A DNA stretch of 64,000 bases. Origin: Flavobacteriales bacterium UBA7666 (GTDB taxonomy: Bacteria; Bacteroidota; Bacteroidia; Flavobacteriales_D; Crocinitomicaceae). Below are positions 25,212-32,085 of the stretch, one piece after another. Every line of letters begins with the position of its first letter. Within the stretch, counting starts at the first letter, position 1. The stretch is taken from assembly GCA_002483265.1 (NCBI GenBank), contig DLHO01000026.1:62001-126000 (forward strand), read 5' to 3'. The position numbers and the translations under genes are program-made. Below the pieces are notes generated by a model. The model did no database searches and had not been told where the DNA came from. It saw only the letters and a list, made by a program, of their open reading frames with translations.

Positions 25212-27374
25212 TCATTTGAGTTTTTTGGGAATTCCCTTTGAATACTTCGTTTTTCTGAGCTCATTCTTTGATGCATCGTATTCAACACACCAGCCATGAC
25301 GCAAGCCGTCTTTTACCGAAATCTGCTCACCACTTGTTGCCGAAATGAACACTCCCGAATAGGGTTCAGATGAGTTGAATTTACAATAGGAGTAATTTGT
25401 GATTGAACCATTCTCATAAGTTATTCGTTCCACTATTTCAACATCGGAATGTTTGATCTGGATTATTCCATCTTGTTTGCCATTTCGGTAATTTCCGTTT
25501 TTTTGATACTCAGGCGTGTTCAAAACAAATGAGCCGTTCATAGATTGGGTTGCTTCAGAATCGTTTTCTATCGAACTAACAAGTCTTGATAGTATGGTAT
25601 CTTGATTTAAGTTTTCACTTATTTTGAAAGTGTAGGAAAGGAGACCGAACGTATCTTCTTTGTATGTCTCTACCAATACAAGTGCTGAATCATGACTTTT
25701 TTTGAAATCAATGGTGTAAAACCTGTAATCAGCGTTTCGTTCATAGAATCTTAACCGCTGAAGGGTATCATGAATATAAAAACGCTCTTCAGTCTTAAAG
25801 CCCTTTATGCTTTTGGTGACACTTCCGTGTTTTTGATTCCTGTCAAAATGTTCAGTAATTACGATACTGTCGGTCAAGTATTGGCTTGTCCATTCACCTG
25901 TTTTTAGTCCGTTTTGATAATGTCCGGACGTTTTAATCCACTTTCCTCCGAGAACCGTTCCGGTTTCGTTTAATCCTTCCAATTGGCCATTCAAATAAGT
26001 TCCTTTGCTGTAATTCATAGAATCTTGCCTGAAAATGAAAGGTCCATTCTGAACTCCCATCGCATAAGTTGCGAAAGAGTAATTGGAATACCATTCTCCG
26101 GGAGCGAATTCAGGAGATCTATCTTCGCTCTTTTTGTAATACTGAACAACCAATCCATCCAACTTTCCATTGTTGTACGATTCTGTTTGGTAAATCGAAT
26201 CTTTCAATGGTCCTGCAGTTATTATATAAATAGCTGTTCCATGTTCTAAACCATTTACATATTTTTTAGTGTAGCGTGGAATGTTTTTGTAATACGAGTG
26301 CATGGATTGCTGATACCAGGTGTATGTACTATCCAATTTTCCGGCTTTGTAAAATGCTGTATACAAAGTGTCATTGGATCCAAAACGGGTGCAAATTGCT
26401 TTTCCGGTTTTTAGGTTATTCTGATAATTCACGGTTTCAATCCCTAGTGGTTCCGTATTGGCGCTGTCTACCAATTCTTCAAAGTAAACAGGAACTTTTG
26501 CCAAGCCTTGTTTTACACCTTTTACATAGGGAATGCTTTCTATAAGGGTTCCGTTGAAGGTTTGCTTTTGGATTCCAACCGGAAGATCGCGTTGCCATTG
26601 CATTGTTTTGACAACCTTTCCTTCTGAATTGTACCACTTTTCCATTCCGTATTTCCAATGATAGCTGTGTGTGGCGCTGTGAACCAACTTTCCTTCTTTA
26701 TTGAAATCACTCGCTAGACCATTCAATCTTCCTGCCCGATAGTTTTCTTTGCGTTTCACTGTTCCATTCGGGAAATAGAAGGTTCGCTCTCCGTCCAACA
26801 CTCCGTTTGTATAGTTTTCCCGAATGCTAATGTAGGAAGAGCCGTTCTCTGAGTTCAGAACTGTTTTCTCTCCGTTCATTGTATCTAATCTTCCGTTTTT
26901 TTGAATGATCCGATAGCGGTAGTAAGCAATTTCTCCTTTGCCGATCGGATTAGGAATTGCCTGGTAATCCTCGTGGACTAAAAAGATGCCGTTGTCGTAA
27001 GTAGAAGTGATGAAATTGCCGTTGATATCTGTGTTTAGCAGTTTAAAACGGGAAGCTTTCAACTGATTAAAAATAGCTTGCTGTTCTGAGTGATCACAGG
27101 ATTCAAAAGAAATAAACTCTGGCAAAGAATCGTTGAGAAGCAAGTAGGAGTGAAGCTGCAGCCCTTGTTCTGTTTTTACAAGGGAATAATGAAGCACATG
27201 GAAATCCAGTGAATCTTTTTCCTCCAACAAGTGGTAACTGCGACTGTCGAAATAGTTTTGAACAGCTGCTTTATCCGCTTTGGAAAACCACGAAATGAAC
27301 GTGTTTAATGAGGTGTTTTGTCCAAAAGTGTGCAAACAAACAAATAAGAATAGAACCGGGAACAAGCGTCGCAT
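25212..27374 (-). CDS. secreted MORN/YwqK-repeat protein
   Basis: A 720-residue exported protein (signal peptide RRLFPVLFLFVCLHTFGQ). Most of it is built from short repeats of about 23 residues with the core 'Y.NG...G....Y...G', for example YTNGVLDGERTFYFPNGTVKRKENYRAGRLNGLASDF, YNNGKLDGLVVQYY and YQNGLKTGEWTSQY. These are the MORN_2/YwqK repeats common in large Bacteroidota surface proteins. They form extended beta-hairpin solenoids; the role is unknown. There is no T9SS tail. A TAATTTTG box on the minus strand (27379-27386) lies only 4 bp from the ATG, so the mRNA may be nearly leaderless. Confidence 0.85.
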   Translation of the reverse strand: MRRLFPVLFLFVCLHTFGQNTSLNTFISWFSKADKAAVQNYFDSRSYHLLEEKDSLDFHVLHYSLVKTEQGLQLHSYLLLNDSLPEFISFESCDHSEQQAIFNQLKASRFKLLNTDINGNFITSTYDNGIFLVHEDYQAIPNPIGKGEIAYYRYRIIQKNGRLDTMNGEKTVLNSENGSSYISIRENYTNGVLDGERTFYFPNGTVKRKENYRAGRLNGLASDFNKEGKLVHSATHSYHWKYGMEKWYNSEGKVVKTMQWQRDLPVGIQKQTFNGTLIESIPYVKGVKQGLAKVPVYFEELVDSANTEPLGIETVNYQNNLKTGKAICTRFGSNDTLYTAFYKAGKLDSTYTWYQQSMHSYYKNIPRYTKKYVNGLEHGTAIYIITAGPLKDSIYQTESYNNGKLDGLVVQYYKKSEDRSPEFAPGEWYSNYSFATYAMGVQNGPFIFRQDSMNYSKGTYLNGQLEGLNETGTVLGGKWIKTSGHYQNGLKTGEWTSQYLTDSIVITEHFDRNQKHGSVTKSIKGFKTEERFYIHDTLQRLRFYERNADYRFYTIDFKKSHDSALVLVETYKEDTFGLLSYTFKISENLNQDTILSRLVSSIENDSEATQSMNGSFVLNTPEYQKNGNYRNGKQDGIIQIKHSDVEIVERITYENGSITNYSYCKFNSSEPYSGVFISATSGEQISVKDGLRHGWCVEYDASKNELRKTKYSKGIPKKLK

Positions 27375-27692
27375 CCTCCAAAATTAGGATTTTTAGATTC
27401 ATAGCGTCTGTAGGGAATAAATTCTGACAACTGAATTCCATTTCTTTTATTGTTATTCTTTATAAATGGTTCTCTCTTTCAGGAGAAAGAATGTACTTAT
27501 TTGTGGCATTTCTAACTGCGTGTAAAACCCTGATTACACGACAGAGAGATTCCAACTTCGAAGTGAAAATCGTTACCCGCTCTTCCTTTTTTAAGTTTGG
27601 AAGACTGCTTGAACGCTGTAATCGGGAAAAGGATGTTTTGCTTACTTTTTCAGCCTTGGCAAAAAGTAAGAAATGATTAACTTTAAGCTAAG
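27375..27692. other. intergenic region with dispersed repeat
   Basis: A divergent spacer of 318 bp. It holds a CTTTC-AGGA-GAAAG hairpin (27478-27491), one copy of the hairpin repeat ending at 27670, and a near-consensus -7 box TAACTTTA (27678-27685) just before the next gene. A 61-codon open frame here lies over the repeat and is not considered a gene. Confidence 0.6.
27590..27670 (+). repeat. dispersed hairpin repeat, copy 1
   Basis: About 80 bp with the shared text CGCTGTAAT.GGGAAA and, at the end, CTTACTTTTT (27641-27650), loop CAGCCTTGGC, AAAAAGTAAG (27661-27670), a perfect 10-bp stem. Copies 2 and 3 lie near 31.95 and 38.6 kb. Confidence 0.75.
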
Positions 27693-28709
27693 ATGGAAAT
27701 AGGAATAGACAGTTTTGCTGCAGTACCGGCAGACAAAAATATCAGCAACGCGCAAGCAATTAAAGAATTATTAGAGCGTATCGAATTGGCTGATCAGGTT
27801 GGATTGGACATTTTTGGAATTGGTGAGCACCACCGGAAAGAATTCCTCGATTCGGCACCAACCATGATTCTTGCTGCTGCAGCTGCTAAAACGAAACAAA
27901 TTCGATTAACAAGCGCTGTAACGGTTTTAAGTGCTGCGGATCCGGTAAGAGTCTTTCAGAATTTCGCTACCCTAGATTTGATTTCCAATGGAAGAGCAGA
28001 AATGGTGGTTGGAAGAGGCTCATTCATTGAAGCATATCCTTTGTTTGGACTAGATTTAAACGATTACGATGCTTTGTTTGCAGAGAAACTCGATTTGTTA
28101 CTTCAAATTCAACAAAATGAAGTAGTAAGTTGGTCCGGGAAATTCCGTGCTGCATTGAATAATCAAGCTATTTATCCACGTCCTTTGCAAGATAAACTCC
28201 CTGTTTGGCTTGGAGTTGGAGGAACACCGGCTTCTTTTGTTCGCGCCGGACAATTGGGATTGCCATTGATGGTTGCCGTAATTGGTGGAGAAACATACCG
28301 CTTTAGACCATTGATTGATTTATACAAAGAAGCGGCGTCAAAAGCAGGTCACGATCCAAAACAGTTAAAAGTTGGATTACATTCATTGGGATATGTAGCG
28401 ACAAGCAAGGAAGAAGCTGTTGCAGATTACTATCCCGGTTATGAGCGAATGTTCACCAAAATTGGGAAAGAACGTGGTTTTCCTCCTGTAACTAAAGAAC
28501 GATTCGATGCTCAAAATGGAAAAATGGGAGCTTTACTGGTTGGAGAGCCGACTGAAGTAGCTGAGAAGATCCTGCGGCATAGCGAATCATTGGGTGGAAT
28601 TGCACGTTTTACTTTTCAAATGGACGCAGGATTGTCTCATGAAAAGTTGATGAAAGCCATCGAATTGATTGGAACGAAAGTTTCACCGGTTGTGAAAGCT
28701 GGAAGTTAA
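27693..28709 (+). CDS. LLM-class flavin-dependent oxidoreductase
   Basis: A 338-residue luciferase-like monooxygenase, cytoplasmic, using FMN. Family marks: GIDSFAAVPAD start, DIFGIGEHHRKEFLDSAPTMILAAAAAKTKQIRLTSAVTVLS (the EHH and SAVTVLS segments), DPVRVFQNFATLDLISNGRAEMVVGRGSFIEAYPLFG, and LPVWLGVGGTPASFVRAG. This is the group commonly annotated as 'LLM class flavin-dependent oxidoreductase', with no known substrate. It is followed by a hypothetical gene (30 bp) and a WYL-domain regulator, possibly one transcript. Confidence 0.93.
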   Translation: MEIGIDSFAAVPADKNISNAQAIKELLERIELADQVGLDIFGIGEHHRKEFLDSAPTMILAAAAAKTKQIRLTSAVTVLSAADPVRVFQNFATLDLISNGRAEMVVGRGSFIEAYPLFGLDLNDYDALFAEKLDLLLQIQQNEVVSWSGKFRAALNNQAIYPRPLQDKLPVWLGVGGTPASFVRAGQLGLPLMVAVIGGETYRFRPLIDLYKEAASKAGHDPKQLKVGLHSLGYVATSKEEAVADYYPGYERMFTKIGKERGFPPVTKERFDAQNGKMGALLVGEPTEVAEKILRHSESLGGIARFTFQMDAGLSHEKLMKAIELIGTKVSPVVKAGS

Positions 28710-28738
28710 TTCCGGATTCAAGCTATAAACAGTAACTT

Positions 28739-29227
28739 ATGAATGCGTCTGACGAAATAGATTTCCTGTTAACTCTTGAACCGCATGGCTGGAGTGCCTG
28801 CAGAATTCTCGTGAATGATAAAGTGATTGAATTAACTATTACGCATGTTTTTGGTGATCCGTACTGGGATTTTATGGAGGCACTTTCTCAATTAATCAAA
28901 GGCGAACGAGTGGTTACGTTTTTTTGGTTTGGCGAACCGGGAGGTGAACGGATTGAAATAGAACGATTGAAGGATAGACAACACTTTCTGAATATTCGAA
29001 TAGACGGTTTTTATGAATCTTTTGGGGATGAAATTGAAGATTTCGAACCAACTATCCATTTCGAAATCAAAGAACGCCAGTTTCTGATATTGAGTTACTA
29101 TCAACTTAAAAAAATAGAAGTGTTGCTTTCGGATACTTCCTTTGCGAAGAATCGCGGTGGAGATTTCCCATTGAAACGGTTCAAAGCCTTTGAATCCGAA
29201 GTGATAAATTATTTAAAAATACCTTAG
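28739..29227 (+). CDS. hypothetical protein, 162 aa
   Basis: A soluble protein: IDFLLTLEPHGWSACRILVNDKVIELTITHVFGDPYWDFMEAL, then WFGEPGGERIEIERL and KRFKAFESEVINYL. The layout fits small uncharacterised proteins found near contact-dependent or polymorphic toxin loci, but nothing here confirms that. It lies 30 bp after the LLM oxidoreductase and 20 bp before the WYL regulator. Confidence 0.62.
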   Translation: MNASDEIDFLLTLEPHGWSACRILVNDKVIELTITHVFGDPYWDFMEALSQLIKGERVVTFFWFGEPGGERIEIERLKDRQHFLNIRIDGFYESFGDEIEDFEPTIHFEIKERQFLILSYYQLKKIEVLLSDTSFAKNRGGDFPLKRFKAFESEVINYLKIP

Positions 29228-29246
29228 TGTAATTAAATAGAAAAAA

Positions 29247-29945
29247 ATGAACGACAACGAAACATCGCGGCTTTCCCGTTTAACTGCAATTCTTTTGCAG
29301 CTGCAATCCCGGCGTTTGGTAACTGCAACTTCGCTTGCTGCCAAATTTGATGTAAGCGTTCGAACCATTTACCGAGATATCAGAGCCTTGGAGCAATCCG
29401 GTGTTCCAATTATTACAGAAGAAGGGAAAGGCTATTCACTGATGGAAGGGTATCGTATTCCGCCTGTTACCTTTAGCGAACGTGAGGCAAATGCCCTGAT
29501 CACGGCCGAACAATTCGTTCTAAAGAACAAAGATGCTTCCTTCATTCAGGATTACACCGATGCGATAACGAAAATAAAATCAGTTCTTCGGGAAAGTACC
29601 AAAGACGGTGCTAATCTCTTATCAGATCGTATTGCAATCGATCAAAACAGCTCTTATGACAGAACGAGTAATCAATTGTCCCCAATTCAATTGGCAATCA
29701 CCAATTTCAATTTGATCAAACTGAATTATCAAAAGGCAGATACAGATAAAGTAAGCGAACGGTTCGTTGAGCCCTTTGCTTTACTTACAGTAAATGAGAA
29801 CTGGCTGCTTCTGGCATATTGTCGTTTGCGTAAGGAATTCCGTTTTTTTCGGCTCGACCGAATCAAAGGTCTCCAGGTTCAAAATGATCGATTTGAGCCA
29901 CACAATATGACTTTGAAAGAATATTTTGATAAAATGGTAAGTTAG
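29247..29945 (+). CDS. YafY-type HTH/WYL-domain transcriptional regulator
   Basis: A 232-residue regulator. An HTH_11/DeoR-like winged helix spans about residues 6-62 (RLTAILLQLQSRRLVTATSLAAKFDVSVRTIYRDIRALEQSGVPI). The WYL domain (about 145-225) includes VEPFALLTVNENWLLLAYCRLRKEFRFFRLDRIKGL, the signature block. WYL domains bind nucleotides or single-stranded nucleic acid and often regulate DNA-damage or defence genes. There is no defence operon here; the nearest candidate targets are the LLM oxidoreductase and hypothetical gene upstream. Its stop is 4 bp from the stop of the convergent XRE gene. Confidence 0.93.
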   Translation: MNDNETSRLSRLTAILLQLQSRRLVTATSLAAKFDVSVRTIYRDIRALEQSGVPIITEEGKGYSLMEGYRIPPVTFSEREANALITAEQFVLKNKDASFIQDYTDAITKIKSVLRESTKDGANLLSDRIAIDQNSSYDRTSNQLSPIQLAITNFNLIKLNYQKADTDKVSERFVEPFALLTVNENWLLLAYCRLRKEFRFFRLDRIKGLQVQNDRFEPHNMTLKEYFDKMVS

Positions 29946-29949
29946 AATG

Positions 29950-30288
29950 CTAGTTCAGTTCTTCAGACAAAGGATCAATCAGCTCATTAGGTAGCGGAGT
30001 GTTTATTTCTTTGGGTATAGGATTAATAACAGTGATATTGGAAGCTATGGGTTCAGTATTCAGCTTTTGATACAATTCATCTGTGAACTTTGCCGGATCA
30101 ATCCCCAAGGCTGTATATAAGCGGTTCATCCAAAATAACGACGGACATCTTTCACCTCTCTCATAACTGGAAATGTTTTGAGCATTGACATTCATTCTGG
30201 AAGCCAATTCTTCTTGGGTGATTCCCTTTTCTTCCCTAATCCGCTTAATTTCCCGTCCTAATGTCTGATTGAATGACTTGGTATTCAT
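29950..30288 (-). CDS. XRE family helix-turn-helix regulator
   Basis: A 112-residue protein. The Cro/C1 helix-turn-helix covers about residues 8-64 (LGREIKRIREEKGITQEELASRMNVNAQNISSYERGERCPSLFWMNRLYTALGI). The tail is proline-rich and repetitive (NPIPKEINTPLPNELIDPLSEEL) and likely disordered. A perfect 14-bp palindrome 39 bp upstream may be its own operator. There is no toxin gene beside it. Confidence 0.88.
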   Translation of the reverse strand: MNTKSFNQTLGREIKRIREEKGITQEELASRMNVNAQNISSYERGERCPSLFWMNRLYTALGIDPAKFTDELYQKLNTEPIASNITVINPIPKEINTPLPNELIDPLSEELN

Positions 30289-30326
30289 AATAATGACAAA
30301 ATCGAAATATTTAACATTTCACATGT

Positions 30327-30340
30327 AACACAATTGTGTT
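30327..30340. promoter_or_regulatory. 14-bp palindrome, likely operator of XRE gene
   Basis: AACACAATTGTGTT is a perfect palindrome 39 bp upstream of the XRE start, on the side where its promoter must lie. It supplies a TTG in the -33 place on the minus strand. Confidence 0.55.
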
Positions 30341-30517
30341 TATTTATTAGTTTTGAAAAAATAAAACCAGTTTATTCAATTGATCCGAATTGTATTTATG
30401 AATTCGATTTTCACGTCAGAGATATCCAAAAAGTTGGATAAGAACAAAACCACAGACACTAAAACAAATGGAGGATCTCAACCATTAATGTGCTTTTTAT
30501 AATTGTATTTGGATTAA

Positions 30518-30525
30518 TAAGTTTG
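30518..30525 (+). promoter_or_regulatory. -7 promoter box TAAGTTTG
   Basis: Exact TAnnTTTG match 28 bp before the ATG at 30554; it supports the short gene there being real. Confidence 0.45.
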
Positions 30526-30553
30526 TTTAACTACCAACCCTTTAGACTGAAAT

Positions 30554-30805
30554 ATGAAAACTAAGGATGTGATAAACGCACAATTAGTAAGTTACGAAAA
30601 ATTGTACGAGAAAACAAAAAATTTCGAAGAATTAAAAGCCAATATCTATAATGCCATATTGGATATTGAAAGGATAACACCGGTAAGTCCTTTCTACTCA
30701 TCTTATCTTTTTCATACAAAATTGGATTGTGAGAATTTGGACCGGTACAGTGCAAAGAATATTCTTCTCTCACTGCAAACCTTTTTAGAACGCCTCGAAT
30801 CTTAG
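30554..30805 (+). CDS. hypothetical small protein, 83 aa
   Basis: A helical, charged protein (KLYEKTKNFEELKANIYNAILDIERITPVSPFYSSYLF ... RYSAKNILLSLQTFLERLES). Not recognised. It has a good -7 box at the right distance and lies divergent from the XRE gene. Confidence 0.5.
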   Translation: MKTKDVINAQLVSYEKLYEKTKNFEELKANIYNAILDIERITPVSPFYSSYLFHTKLDCENLDRYSAKNILLSLQTFLERLES

Positions 30806-30910
30806 ATTGATGCTTCAATCATTCAATGTAATTGTGCTATCCTGTTGCTGATCACAATGTTTAATTCGTCATTTTGAAACCCCTGACATAGGGCTGTCAC
30901 AATGTGCACT

Positions 30911-30918
30911 TACCTTTG
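30911..30918 (+). promoter_or_regulatory. -7 promoter box TACCTTTG
   Basis: Exact TAnnTTTG match 53 bp before ATG 30972. An inverted repeat TGACA (30884-30888) / TGTCA (30895-30899) lies just upstream and could bind a regulator. Confidence 0.5.
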
Positions 30919-30971
30919 ATTCATAATCCGGACGATGAATGTCTGGATATAACAAATTAAAAACAAAGATC

Positions 30972-31394
30972 ATGAGTAATTCAGCAGTTTTAAGAGGGTT
31001 GGCAACAGTGAATTTTTACGCAGTAGATCATGCAGCAGCCAAAAAGTGGTATTCCGAATTTTTAGAAATTGAACCGTATTTCAATGTTCCAGGTTACACC
31101 GAATTCCGTATCGGAGATTACCAGCAGGAACTAGGAATTATCGATGCAAACTACGCACCGGAAGGGTATTCAATGAATCCGTCAGGGGCAATCGTGCATT
31201 GGCATGTAGATGATTTAAAAGGAACATTGGATCGCTTGATTTCCATGGGAGCAACCGAGTTTTTACCAATTACCGATCATAGTCAGGGAAAAGGAACTTT
31301 TGTAACCGCTTCGGTGGTTGATCCTTTTGGAAATGTATTGGGTATCATGACGAATGTACATTATTTGGATATTTTGAAGCAGAAGAATAGCTAA
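30972..31394 (+). CDS. VOC/glyoxalase superfamily protein
   Basis: A 140-residue cytoplasmic protein of the vicinal-oxygen-chelate fold: LATVNFYAVDHAAAKKWYSEFLEIEPYF in the first beta-alpha unit, IVHWHVDDLKGTLDRLISMGATEF and FVTASVVDPFGNVLGIM in the second. The DPFGN.(L)G.. motif marks the bleomycin-resistance/glyoxalase branch. Substrate unknown. The start is taken as ATG 30972, since the ATG at 30939 lies within the leader and adds an unrelated 11-residue extension. Confidence 0.85.
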   Translation: MSNSAVLRGLATVNFYAVDHAAAKKWYSEFLEIEPYFNVPGYTEFRIGDYQQELGIIDANYAPEGYSMNPSGAIVHWHVDDLKGTLDRLISMGATEFLPITDHSQGKGTFVTASVVDPFGNVLGIMTNVHYLDILKQKNS

Positions 31395-31437
31395 CGATTT
31401 GGATTTAATTCTAAATTAGGAAGTAAAAGAAAATACG

Positions 31438-31797
31438 ATGAGTTACGATATTCAATTATTCAGAAAAGAAGTCAAAGAAAAACACCGGTTGAATGAAACC
31501 GATGATTTCTTCGAAAACGAGGAGAATTTACTTCCCTTCACAGATCAGCAGAAAGCCGAATTAAAAGAACGTCTTTCTCAATACGATTATGTCATCGAAT
31601 CAGAGTCAGATCTGGGAATTAATTATGGTTTCAGCAATGATGAAGGAGTGAGTGCCTTATTGACGGATAATTGCCTGTATTTTTCTGCAACCGGCGAAGG
31701 AGTTTTTGAAATCGGGATGACCGCTTCAGAATTCACCGACACGGATGAATTTGCAAAATACGATCCGCAAGCCGATGGCTGGGAAGAGATAGATTGA
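31438..31797 (+). CDS. hypothetical conserved protein, 119 aa
   Basis: An acidic soluble protein beginning MSYDIQLFRKEVKEK, with LKERLSQYDYVIESESDLGINYGFSNDEGVSALLTDNCLYFSATGEGVFEIGMTASEF. I know the type as a conserved uncharacterised protein ('MSYDI.LFR.E...'), with no assigned role. It is followed by a repeat-containing spacer. Confidence 0.68.
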   Translation: MSYDIQLFRKEVKEKHRLNETDDFFENEENLLPFTDQQKAELKERLSQYDYVIESESDLGINYGFSNDEGVSALLTDNCLYFSATGEGVFEIGMTASEFTDTDEFAKYDPQADGWEEID

Positions 31798-31924
31798 ACT
31801 GCAATCCGTAATTGTTTTTTTCGGTAGTGAGACAAGTAACTTCCGAGTGATTTTAACCGCGGACGCCTTCCCAATTACCTGAGATGAATATCGCAAGTTT
31901 TCAACGAGATTGTTTTCGGATCTT

Positions 31925-32007
31925 ACTATTTATCCGGAAGGTCGCTTGAATGCTGTAATTGGGGAAAGGCAGTTTTGCCTACTTTTTCTGCCTTGGCAAA
32001 AAGTAGG
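31925..32007 (+). repeat. dispersed hairpin repeat, copy 2
   Basis: Shares CGCTTGAATGCTGTAATTGGGGAAAGG-type text (in pieces) with copy 1, then CCTACTTTTT (31978-31987), loop CTGCCTTGGC, AAAAAGTAGG (31998-32007). Compared with copy 1, one stem base pair changes from T-A to C-G on both arms together. Confidence 0.75.
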
Positions 32008-32085
32008 AAATAGAAGATTATGGTAGAGTTGAGAATGATTCGTAATTCAGATTAACTATCTTGTAATCTGATTTTGAAGAACTCA

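Noticed and set aside
27491..27676. 61-codon open frame before the LLM oxidoreductase
   Set aside because: It runs across the dispersed hairpin repeat, whose other copies do not keep the frame; no promoter or family similarity.
28739..30288. WYL and XRE regulators as part of a defence island
   Set aside because: WYL proteins often mark defence loci, but the neighbours are an LLM oxidoreductase and hypothetical genes with no nuclease, helicase or toxin domain.
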